Source of the DNA: Lachnospiraceae bacterium
GTDB lineage: Bacteria; Bacillota; Clostridia; Lachnospirales; Lachnospiraceae
Assembly: GCA_023664345.1 (NCBI GenBank)
Contig: JAMPFQ010000033.1
Location: forward strand, 1-37,637
Direction of reading: 5' to 3'
DNA: 37,637 nt
Below, one piece after another: positions 13,882 through 21,950 of this stretch. A program made the translations under genes and the position numbers. Every line of letters begins with the position of its first letter. The stretch's first letter is position 1. The notes beneath the pieces are model-generated. The model saw only the letters and a list, made by a program, of their open reading frames with translations. It had not been told where the DNA came from and did no database searches.

Positions 13882-15358
13882 ATGGATAAAAAGGGAAATG
13901 CCATGAAAAAGATCAATATATTATGTATCGCTGTGGCTGTTTTTGTTGTGCTGCCTTTATTGATATTAGGGCATTTTGATTATCCCTCGGCGGATGATTG
14001 GTCACTGGGTGAACTGACTTTCCGCGCTGTCCAAAACGGTGAGGGTATCATTGGGGTCTTAAAGCAGGCGCTGCACTCTGTGCTCCTTTGGAGGGAGAAA
14101 GGAGAACCGCGTTTTTCGGCGGCGTTTTTGGGGACGCTCCAGCCGGGAATATGGGGGGAGCATTTTTACAGGGTAACGCCATGGCTTATGATAGGAAGTT
14201 TGTTCTTTTCCGAGATTCTGCTCTGCACCTATTTTTTTGTAAATGGGGGGGGGCAGTCAGCTGGTTTTATCTGTGGCGATTCCCTCTTTGGCGCTGCAGA
14301 TTATGTGTGTCCCTTATCCGGTGGAAAGTTTCTATTGGTATGTGGGGGGTGTAAATTATACATTTGCTTTCAGCCTGTCGCTTGTGCTGCTTTATCTGTT
14401 TTTGCGGCTGAAAGATGGTACTATGAAAAAGGGTAAGATGATCCTTTTCATGATACTCGGAAGTTTTCTGGCATTTGTGATCGGAGGGAACAATTATTCC
14501 GCAAGCCTTTCATCGGCATGTGTCTTTGTTTCCATGTCGCTTTTTCTTTTGGTCAGGGACAGGAGAGCGTTCGCCAGGACCGTTCCCATAACGGTTTTAG
14601 TGGTGCTGGGACTGGCTATCAGCCTGACAGGGCCAGGGAACCAGATCCGGCTGGATAACGAGTTTGGCGGAACTACCACGGGTCCTGTCTATGCCGTGCT
14701 GATGTCATTGTGGCGCACCTTTATGAACATATATTCCTGGACTACGGTCAAGATCCTGATCATGATGATCATGATAGCCCCTTTTTTGTGGAAAGCGCTC
14801 AGGACAATGAGATATACGTTTCGGTATCCTGTGTTTTTTACCTTGTTTACTTTTGGGATCTATGCATCCCAGATCGTGGCCACCATGTATGTGGACGGTT
14901 CCACCGGCGGAAGACGGATGGCGGACATCCTGTATTATGGCTATCATGTCTGGCTGCTGTTGAACGAAGGATATTGGATCGGGTGGCTGCAGAGGCGGCG
15001 CCGGGCGGCGGAGGATCCTGCCCTGGCACAGATAAGGAGGTGGCTGGGGAGGAGGCTGCTCCTTTGGTTCTGTGTGGCAGGCATCATCCTGGCAGGTGTT
15101 GTTGGAGGGATGGAATTAAAGACGCTTTCCACGTACAGGGCCTGTGTCTGGCTGGTGAAAGGGTATGCGGGAGACTATGCCCGGGCGTGGGAGGAGCGCC
15201 TGAAAGTTTTAAAAGACGATTCGATAAAAGAAGTTTACTTTGACCCATTGCCCGGATATGAGGAACTGATTTTCTATACGGATCTGCAATATGGCGAAAA
15301 TTGGGTCAATAAAGCCTGTGCCGCGTATTACGATAAGGAATATGTGGGACTGAAATAA
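13882..15358 (+). CDS. DUF6056-like membrane protein, out of frame at a G9 tract
   Basis: The N-terminal part (13882 onward, RBS AAGGGAG) has one membrane helix followed by FDYPSADDWSLGELTF, the acidic loop typical of DUF6056/GT-C-like proteins. At 14245-14253 nine G residues shift the frame, and the first frame then ends at 14436. The +1 frame continues without interruption as FYWYVGGVNYTFAFSLSL and several more membrane helices to 15358. With eight G the whole gene reads through as ...FVNGGGSQLVLS..., about 492 residues. Homopolymeric G tracts of this length are classic slippage sites, so this is probably a phase-variable surface-glycan gene in the OFF state; a sequencing error at the homopolymer is the alternative. 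Confidence 0.75.
14245..14253 (+). repeat. Poly-G tract (nine G), phase-variation candidate
   Basis: A run of nine G between AAAT and CAGT inside the membrane-protein gene. Nine leaves the gene out of frame; eight (or eleven) restores it. Confidence 0.85.
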
Positions 15359-15390
15359 ATACTTTATGACACGAAAGATGAAGCTGGAAA

Positions 15391-16944
15391 ATGGAGATGG
15401 ACAAGAGAATTTATGGGATATGTGCAAAGTGGATCCGACTGATCGGAGGATGCGTGCTGCTGTTTCTGGTCATGATAAACTTGGTGTTTTCTTCTCATGT
15501 AGATTATCAGAGTGAACTGGTGTCCATAGAAAATAACGGTATTTTGGAATTTATCGCCGCGCTGCTCTTTTTGGGTGTTTTCTTTGTCCTTTCACGTATG
15601 GCGGAGAAAATGGACGAGAAAGTGTTGTTTATCGTGCTGGCCGTGGCTTTTGTGACGGCAGGGATCTGTCTTATCGCCAATGCTGACGATGCGCTGCGCT
15701 CCGACCCGCTGTACGCGTACCAGACCGCGGCTGCACTGCGGGGAGGGGATCACAGCAGCCTGGCGAAAGGCGGTTATCTGTTTTATTTCCCTCATCAGCT
15801 GGGGCTTATAACATATGAGAGGATATTGCTGCTCTTTTCTTCCGATACAAAATTTTTATTTTTTTGCAATCTGCTGGAAATGACGGGGATCAATTTTTTT
15901 CTGTGGCGGTTGACCGATATCCTTTTGAAGGGCAGCCATGCCGTAAATGTAAATGTGATCATTCTTTCTTTTGCGTTTTTGCCGCAGTTTTTCTTTATCC
16001 TTTTCGCGTACGGCCTTCTGCCCGGTCTCTTTTGCCTTATGGCGGCATTTTTCTGCGCAGCGGTTTTTGTGGATAAGGGGAAGAAGAGATATCTTGTTTT
16101 CATGACAGTATGTTCGAGTCTGGCAGTTTTCCTCAAAGAAAATTACCTGATCGGCGTGATCGCGCTGGCAATCTGGCTTGTCCTGGAATCGATTCGAAGC
16201 AGGCGTTACAGGCTGCTGATAGCTGCTCTGTTGCTGCTACCTTGTTGTACGGTATCTGTGAAAGCAGTGCAGGGGGCATATGAACTGGAGAGCGGCATGA
16301 AGATGGGAAAAGGTGTCCCTGCCCTGCTCTATATAGGTATGGGGGTGAATCCTCATAATGAGATGCTGGGGCCGGGATGGTTTGACGGCAGCAACTGGAG
16401 TTATTTTACACAATGCGATCAGGACAGCGAGATGGCAGCAGAGAAAGCAAAGGATCTGCTGCGGATCTATTGGGGGCAGATGCGTGACGAACCGCTGCAG
16501 ACAGTGATCTTCTTCATAAGAAAGAATGTCTCGGTCTGGTGTGACCCCATGTATCAATCCGTGTGGAGCGGCCCGTTGGAGTCATGTGGCCAGCACATGG
16601 ATACAAAGTTCCTACAGTCCCTCTATCGAGGGGAGAAAGCAGAACATATGATATACCGATATATGAAAGGGTATGTGCTGACGGTATTGGTCATGAGTTT
16701 CCTGTTCCTTTTCAAAGGCTGGAAAGAAAACAGGGGTGCGGCATTATTGCTTCTGTATCACATTGGCGGATTCCTTTTTTACATGTTCTGGGAGGGCAAA
16801 AGTCAGTATACCTATCCTTATATGTTTGTGCTGCTTCCATTATGCGCGTATACGCTGGCAAGATTGTCTGCATATGGGAGTAAACGAAAGCCGGAAAATG
16901 TGGAGGACAAATGCGGCATATGCGAGGAAATAAAAAGTGCATGA
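15391..16944 (+). CDS. Glycosyltransferase family 39-like membrane protein
   Basis: A 517-residue polytopic protein, 11-12 predicted helices. After the second to third helix it has NADDALRSDPLYAYQTAAAL, then YLFYFPHQLGLITYERI: the acidic loop plus the FPxQxGL motif are characteristic of GT39/PMT-like enzymes of Firmicutes. A large extracytoplasmic loop (residues about 290-390; GPGWFDGSNWSYF) and the late EGKSQYTYPYMFVLLPL helix also fit. These enzymes move sugars from polyprenyl-phosphate carriers outside the membrane. The start ATG at 15391 follows GCTGGAAA weakly. The 3' end overlaps the next gene. Confidence 0.75.
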   Translation: MEMDKRIYGICAKWIRLIGGCVLLFLVMINLVFSSHVDYQSELVSIENNGILEFIAALLFLGVFFVLSRMAEKMDEKVLFIVLAVAFVTAGICLIANADDALRSDPLYAYQTAAALRGGDHSSLAKGGYLFYFPHQLGLITYERILLLFSSDTKFLFFCNLLEMTGINFFLWRLTDILLKGSHAVNVNVIILSFAFLPQFFFILFAYGLLPGLFCLMAAFFCAAVFVDKGKKRYLVFMTVCSSLAVFLKENYLIGVIALAIWLVLESIRSRRYRLLIAALLLLPCCTVSVKAVQGAYELESGMKMGKGVPALLYIGMGVNPHNEMLGPGWFDGSNWSYFTQCDQDSEMAAEKAKDLLRIYWGQMRDEPLQTVIFFIRKNVSVWCDPMYQSVWSGPLESCGQHMDTKFLQSLYRGEKAEHMIYRYMKGYVLTVLVMSFLFLFKGWKENRGAALLLLYHIGGFLFYMFWEGKSQYTYPYMFVLLPLCAYTLARLSAYGSKRKPENVEDKCGICEEIKSA

Positions 16945-18356
16945 AAAGGATATCTGAGTTTCTGTTCGATGAGCATCCCTTTGCGGGGCCGTTCCTGATA
17001 TTATCATGCCTGGGGCTGCCATGGTGGTTCGCGTTCTGGCCGGGGACTCTGCAGTATGATGCCTGCGGCCAGCTGCTCCAGTATCTTGGCGTGGGGAAAA
17101 TGACAGGGCACCATCCGGTCCCTGTTACGCTCCTTATGGGGATCCTGCTGGATGTGGGGCGGACTCTGTTTCATTCCGATAACGCGGGTATCTTTATCTA
17201 TACCTTATTGCAGTTTGCTGCGCAGTGCGCTGTGGTGTCATATGGGTTCTGTGTCTTTAAGCGGTTCCGTCTGCCGATCTGGTTCTGTTGGATGTCTCTT
17301 GCCTTTTACGGCGTGTTCCCGCTGCTACCGAACTGGGGGATCAGCTATGCGAAAGATCCGGGGTATTCTATATGCTTCCTACTGCTCACATTTTCCATGC
17401 TGGACGCTTTTGCCATGGAAAGGGAACAGGATGCGGTGTGGAAGCAGATCCTGTGGATCGCTGCGCTGGTGGGGATCAGCGCCTTTCGGAATGATGGCAG
17501 GTATGTGGCGGCTACAGCCGTGATCGCCATAGCCTTGTTTCGGCGCAGATATCTCAAGACCTGCCTGGCCGGAGCGGGATGTGTGATCCTGTTCCTGTTT
17601 CTGGTGGAGGGCGTGTACATGCCGCTGCGCGATATACCCTCCGGGTCAGTGAGGGAAGCATTGTCCGTACCTCTTATGCAGACAGCCGGTTATCTGAAAG
17701 AATACCCGGATGAGGTCACAGAGGAAGAGAGGAATGTGATACTGGATGTCTTTGAGGTGGAGGGATTGCGTGAGATATCCGATCGATATGACAGTATGAT
17801 ATCGGACAGATTGAAAGACGTGTTTGTGGAATATCCGGATAGGGAACGGCTGGCCGCGTATCTGAAAGTATGGCTGGCACAGCTGAAAAAGCATTCGGCT
17901 GTGGGGCTGCGTGTATATTGGGAACATTGCAGCGGGTATTTTGATCCCTTTGAGAAGTGTTATGAGGATATCATTGGCTGGTATACGATCCTGGACGGGC
18001 AGAGCCGCAGTGACGAGTATCTGGATGTCAGCTTTATCGCCCACGGGCAGAAGCTGCGGGAGGGGCTGGAGAACGGATCCCGCTGGCTGTACGGCTTTCC
18101 GCTGACGGGATGGCTGTACCACACGGGAGTTTACACGTGGATCATGCTGGGCTGTCTGCTGTTTTTGATGATAAGGAAAAGAAAGTGTGATCTGTTTGTT
18201 ATCCTGCCGGGGATCATTGTGCTGCTGGTATGCACGGTCTCGCCATTAAATGCCAGCGTCAGGTATTATCTGCCTGTGATGGCGGCAGCGCCAGCGTATA
18301 TCGGTTACTGTATGAAAGATGATAACAGGGGAATGGAGCCAAAGGAGAGGACATGA
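16911..18356 (+). CDS. DUF6020 family membrane protein
   Basis: A 481-residue membrane protein. WWFAFWPGTLQYDACGQLLQYLG followed within about 15 residues by GHHPVPVTLLMG is the DUF6020 pattern (FxPGTxxYD ... HHPxxxT), probably another GT-C relative. Roughly nine helices flank a soluble segment rich in EYPDEVTEEERN-like acidic helices. GGAGG lies 5 nt before ATG 16911; an alternative ATG at 16941 overlaps the preceding stop as ATGA. It overlaps the HAD gene downstream by four bases, so the cluster is translationally coupled here. Confidence 0.75.
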   Translation: MRHMRGNKKCMKRISEFLFDEHPFAGPFLILSCLGLPWWFAFWPGTLQYDACGQLLQYLGVGKMTGHHPVPVTLLMGILLDVGRTLFHSDNAGIFIYTLLQFAAQCAVVSYGFCVFKRFRLPIWFCWMSLAFYGVFPLLPNWGISYAKDPGYSICFLLLTFSMLDAFAMEREQDAVWKQILWIAALVGISAFRNDGRYVAATAVIAIALFRRRYLKTCLAGAGCVILFLFLVEGVYMPLRDIPSGSVREALSVPLMQTAGYLKEYPDEVTEEERNVILDVFEVEGLREISDRYDSMISDRLKDVFVEYPDRERLAAYLKVWLAQLKKHSAVGLRVYWEHCSGYFDPFEKCYEDIIGWYTILDGQSRSDEYLDVSFIAHGQKLREGLENGSRWLYGFPLTGWLYHTGVYTWIMLGCLLFLMIRKRKCDLFVILPGIIVLLVCTVSPLNASVRYYLPVMAAAPAYIGYCMKDDNRGMEPKERT

Positions 18357-19177
18357 GCAGAACATTATACGTTACTGACCTGGATGGAACTTTGCTGAAT
18401 AAGCGGAGCAGGATCGATCCAAAAAGCATTCAAGTGATCAATGGACTGGTGAAACAGGGAATGCTCTTTTCTTACGCAACCGCAAGGTCGGTGGTCTCCG
18501 CAGCTGTGGTGACGCAGGGATTGTCCACGGATATCCCGGTCATCACACATAACGGAACTTTTATCATCAACCTCTCCACAGGCGAGGTCCTTTCCAAGGA
18601 AAGCTTTGCGCCTGAAGAAACGGATCGGATAGTGGAAGTATTGGAGAAGTTCGGGATCGGCACGTTGGTCTACGCTCATGTGGAGGGCGTGGAGAAAGTA
18701 TCCTGGCTTGTGGAAAGGGAAAATGACGGCATCAGGCATTATTTAAGTCAGCGCAAAGGAGACAGGCGGCTCCGCCCGGTTTCCACGCGGGAAGAATTAT
18801 ATCAGGGGGATATGTTCTACTTTACCTGTGTGGGCGGACAGGAGGAACTGCGGCCGGTGTACGATGTGTTTTCGAAGGACGGGAGATTTCGCTGCATCAT
18901 GCAGCAGGAACTTTACAGTCCGGAGTATTTCTGCGAGATCATGCCTGCCAGAGCTACCAAGGCGGAGGCCGTCCTGAAATTAAAAAAGATATGGGACTGT
19001 GACAGGGTGGTGTCCTTTGGGGATGCGGTCAATGATATTCCCATGTTCGAGATATCGGATGAATGTTACGCCGTGGGAAATGCGGTGGATGAGTTAAAAG
19101 CCGTTGCCACAGGGGTGATAGGGAGCAACGAAGAGGATGGGGTAGCCGTATGGCTGGAGCGGAATGCGCGGATATAG
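18353..19177 (+). CDS. HAD-superfamily (Cof-type) phosphatase
   Basis: A 274-residue Cof/IIB hydrolase. Motif I is VTDLDGTLL (Asp9 nucleophile, Asp11 acid/base), motif II lies in YATARS, the lysine of motif III in KAEAVLKLKK, and motif IV is FGDAVNDIPMF, which binds Mg2+. Members dephosphorylate sugar phosphates or flavin nucleotides; the substrate here is unknown, but the four-base overlap with the DUF6020 gene suggests a link to the glycan cluster. The length matches the family. Confidence 0.9.
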   Translation: MSRTLYVTDLDGTLLNKRSRIDPKSIQVINGLVKQGMLFSYATARSVVSAAVVTQGLSTDIPVITHNGTFIINLSTGEVLSKESFAPEETDRIVEVLEKFGIGTLVYAHVEGVEKVSWLVERENDGIRHYLSQRKGDRRLRPVSTREELYQGDMFYFTCVGGQEELRPVYDVFSKDGRFRCIMQQELYSPEYFCEIMPARATKAEAVLKLKKIWDCDRVVSFGDAVNDIPMFEISDECYAVGNAVDELKAVATGVIGSNEEDGVAVWLERNARI

Positions 19178-19205
19178 CACGGACGGCATTTTCAGCAAAT
19201 ATGGG

Positions 19206-19234
19206 TTGCAAAGATCGTGATCTGGTTCCATAAT
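19206..19234 (+). promoter_or_regulatory. Promoter of the EAL-domain gene
   Basis: TTGCAA (19206-19211), 17-nt spacer, CATAAT (19229-19234), 50 nt before the ATG at 19285, which has AGGAGGG upstream. Confidence 0.5.
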
Positions 19235-19284
19235 AGTAATATAGGGGTAGTGTATCGGGGAATAAACAGGAGGGTTACATAGCA

Positions 19285-21045
19285 ATGACACATAAGGAAA
19301 AGGCGGACATGCTGCTGCGTCAGCAGTATCATTGTTCGCAGGCTCTGTTTGGAGCATTTGCCGAGGATTTCGGGCTTGATCTGCAGACGGCGTTTAAGGT
19401 CAGTACCTGTTTCGGCGCGGGTATGCGGCAGGGGGATATCTGCGGCTGCGTCAGCGCATCGCTCATGGTATTGGGAATGGCGTTTGGCTTTTATGATGCC
19501 CAGGACCGTGAACAGGAAATGTTTGGGAACCAGAAAACGCGGGAATTTATGGAAAGGTTCAGAGAGCGCATGAATGGGGATGTGATGTGCCGGGATATCC
19601 TTGCCCATGACATCGCTACGCCTGAGGGGATGAAGATCATCAAGCAGGCGGGTCTGATCTTGAAAAACTGTCCCCGGCCCATCAACCACAGCATTGATAT
19701 CCTGGAAGAGATGCTGGCGGAGAGCACGAAAGAAGAATCGGGCGGTAATGATAAGTGGTCCCTTGAGAATCTGACGGGCGAGGAAGAGATGCGGGCGCTT
19801 ATGGAGCAGAACAATAAGAAGCTCCGTTTTCATCGGAATGTGAACGAACTGCTCTTTTCCTCCAGGAAGCCTATCGCGTTCATCCAGTTTGATATCCGTC
19901 GGTTTAAGATCATCAATGATCTGTACGGCGAGCGGTTCGGCGATGAAGTCCTGTATTTTATCAGGAACCGGCTGAAAGAGATATGCAGTGAGCATCAGTA
20001 TTTCCTGAACCTGCGCAGCGACGTGTTCATGATCGTCACGGAATTTGGCACGGAGGAGGAACTGCTGGCATTCGTCCATCAGGTGGATGATGCCGTTTCC
20101 ACCTTTAAAAATGTGCAGTTACAGCTTTCCTATGGTATCTATATCGTGGAAGACAAGGATATGGAGCAGCGCCAGATGGAGGACAGGGCGGCCATGGCGA
20201 GAAAGTCCGCCAAGGAAGATGTGATGTCCAATATCATATTCTATCAGACGCAGTTCAAGGAACTGCTGTACTCCAGAAAATTTATCGAGGAGGGAATGCA
20301 GGCGGCGATCGATGGCCGTCAGTTCAAGATGTACCTGCAGCCCAAGTACAGTATCGCAAAGAGCAGTATCGTAGGCGCGGAGGCGCTTGTGCGCTGGATC
20401 CATCCGGAGAGAGGGATGATCTATCCCAATGAGTTCATCCCCATCTTGGAGGAGAATGGTTTTATCCGTCAGGTGGATTATTTTATCTGGTCGGAGGCGG
20501 CGGATTTTATCAGGCGCTGCAGTGATGTGGGGATCACTGACTGTCCCGTTTCTGTCAATGTATCCAGGATCCATCTTCAGGATGATGTCTGTCAGAAAGT
20601 GTTACGGGATATCATTGCAGACAGCGGCATCAAAAAAGAACTCCTGGAACTGGAGATCACGGAGACGATGAATGACCAGCAGATCAGCCAAAAGGCCTAT
20701 GAGTTAAAGGGAGACGGTTTCCGGCTCCTGATGGATGACTTCGGGAGCGGCTATTCTTCCCTGAACATCCTGCTGGAGACGCCCTTTGATGTGATCAAGC
20801 TGGATAAGAAGTTCATAGAGAACATGATGCTGTCCGATAAGGGGAAGCTGATATTGGAGCAGGTTGTTACCATGGCTCAGAAACTGGAACTGGGGCTTCT
20901 TGCGGAGGGCGTGGAGACGGCGGATCAGGTGGATACGCTGCGCAGGATCGGCTGTGATCTGGTGCAGGGTTATTATTATGCGAAACCCATGCCGGCGGAA
21001 GATTTCTTCGCGCTGCTGAAAGAAGACAGAGGCATCGTCGGGTAG
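19285..21045 (+). CDS. C_GCAxxG_C_C domain fused to degenerate GGDEF and EAL domains
   Basis: A 586-residue cytoplasmic protein. Residues about 1-145 match the C_GCAxxG_C_C redox-like family: Cys17, TCFGAGMRQGDICGCVSASL (Cys42, 53, 55) and later Cys102 and Cys129. Residues about 190-320 are a GGDEF fold in which the active site is RSDVF (244-248), so no diguanylate cyclase activity is expected. Residues about 330-580 are an EAL domain with its key elements: AEALVRW, NVSRIHL, ELEITET, DDFGSGYSS, DVIKLDKKF, LAEGVET and QGYYYAKPMP. It should therefore hydrolyse c-di-GMP, perhaps under control of the cysteine domain. Such a fusion would link redox or metal state to c-di-GMP levels; that link is inference. 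Confidence 0.9.
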   Translation: MTHKEKADMLLRQQYHCSQALFGAFAEDFGLDLQTAFKVSTCFGAGMRQGDICGCVSASLMVLGMAFGFYDAQDREQEMFGNQKTREFMERFRERMNGDVMCRDILAHDIATPEGMKIIKQAGLILKNCPRPINHSIDILEEMLAESTKEESGGNDKWSLENLTGEEEMRALMEQNNKKLRFHRNVNELLFSSRKPIAFIQFDIRRFKIINDLYGERFGDEVLYFIRNRLKEICSEHQYFLNLRSDVFMIVTEFGTEEELLAFVHQVDDAVSTFKNVQLQLSYGIYIVEDKDMEQRQMEDRAAMARKSAKEDVMSNIIFYQTQFKELLYSRKFIEEGMQAAIDGRQFKMYLQPKYSIAKSSIVGAEALVRWIHPERGMIYPNEFIPILEENGFIRQVDYFIWSEAADFIRRCSDVGITDCPVSVNVSRIHLQDDVCQKVLRDIIADSGIKKELLELEITETMNDQQISQKAYELKGDGFRLLMDDFGSGYSSLNILLETPFDVIKLDKKFIENMMLSDKGKLILEQVVTMAQKLELGLLAEGVETADQVDTLRRIGCDLVQGYYYAKPMPAEDFFALLKEDRGIVG

Positions 21046-21053
21046 TATATGAT

Positions 21054-21092
21054 AAAGGCAGGAAATCCGTACAGATAGGATTTCCTGCCTTT
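21054..21092. terminator. Bidirectional terminator between convergent genes
   Basis: Perfect 15-bp stem (AAAGGCAGGAAATCC 21054-21068, GGATTTCCTGCCTTT 21078-21092) with a 9-nt loop; T-rich on the plus side and A-rich before it, so it can serve both the EAL gene and the lipoprotein gene. Confidence 0.9.
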
Positions 21093-21112
21093 TCTTTTGG
21101 AACGGTGATGGT

Positions 21113-21853
21113 CTACTGTGCCGCGATCACGGAAGTGATATGGGGATTTACGCCCTCATACCAGTACAGGAAGCCTTCCATGTCGATCACATCGCCCACG
21201 TTCAGGTTCTTCACTGCCGCGTATACATCGGTGGTGTTGTCACAGAGATAGGACTCAACCGTGAAAGTGTATGTATTGCCGTTTAAGGAAACATTGAAAT
21301 ACAGGTCGTCTCCGTCCTCGCCGGAACCATCCCACTTATACAGATAAGCCGCGCCGCTTTCGTTTGCAGGTTCTACGGTCATGCCCTTGAAAGAAACATA
21401 CTCGTTCTGATGTGAGATCAGGTCGTCGGTGCCCAGGAGCGAGGTGACGTCTGTGGGGTCTGCGATATAGGTAGCGCCGTCCGCAAATTCAAAAGTCGCA
21501 TCCATGATCTCTACTTCACCGGACCATTCGCCCTTGAATCCCGTTACTTTGATCTTGGCCCCGGGGATCAGCTTGTCATAATCCGCCTGAGAGCAGGCCA
21601 TGTCATACAGGAAATAAGCGCCGTCCCTGTCCTGTGCGTAGACAGTGGCTTTGTCCTCCCACCAGGACTGTTTCGCCTGTACATAAGCCTCAATGACAAC
21701 CTCGCTGTCCAGCGGCGCCGCCACATATTCGGCATAGGTCATGACACCCTCGGATTTTACATCATTTGCATTGTTGCCGTCCGCGCTGCTTCCACAGCCT
21801 GTAAACGCGAAGACCAGCGCAAGAGCCAGAACTAAAACGATAGATTTTTTCAT
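21113..21853 (-). CDS. Lipoprotein with an OB-like C-terminal region, unknown role
   Basis: Start ATG at 21853 (AGGAGG on the minus strand directly upstream); the frame is open further upstream but that part has no RBS. MKKSIVLVLALALVFAFTGC is a lipoprotein signal with the lipobox FTGC. The mature protein is acidic and beta-rich, with repeated short patterns of OB-like strands: GAKIKVTGFKGEWSGEVEI and VGDVIDMEGFLYWYEG. It has its own promoter and terminator and is not part of the transporter operon. Anchored at the outer face of the membrane; function unknown. Confidence 0.75.
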   Translation of the reverse strand: MKKSIVLVLALALVFAFTGCGSSADGNNANDVKSEGVMTYAEYVAAPLDSEVVIEAYVQAKQSWWEDKATVYAQDRDGAYFLYDMACSQADYDKLIPGAKIKVTGFKGEWSGEVEIMDATFEFADGATYIADPTDVTSLLGTDDLISHQNEYVSFKGMTVEPANESGAAYLYKWDGSGEDGDDLYFNVSLNGNTYTFTVESYLCDNTTDVYAAVKNLNVGDVIDMEGFLYWYEGVNPHITSVIAAQ

Positions 21854-21917
21854 AAGTCCTCCTGTTTTCTCCTCATTTCTGAAAAATGATGATAGAGTGG
21901 TTGATAGAAACAATGTT

Positions 21918-21945
21918 ATTATACCTTATATCTGATAGAAATCAA
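21918..21945 (-). promoter_or_regulatory. Promoter of the lipoprotein gene
   Basis: On the minus strand TTGATT (21945-21940), 16-nt spacer, TATAAT (21923-21918), about 65 nt before the ATG. Confidence 0.6.
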
Positions 21946-21950
21946 GTCTT

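Noticed and set aside
19192..20079. Minus-strand ORF (295 codons) opposite the C_GCAxxG_C_C/EAL gene
   Set aside because: The plus strand has clear domain matches and a good RBS; the antisense product has no recognisable features.
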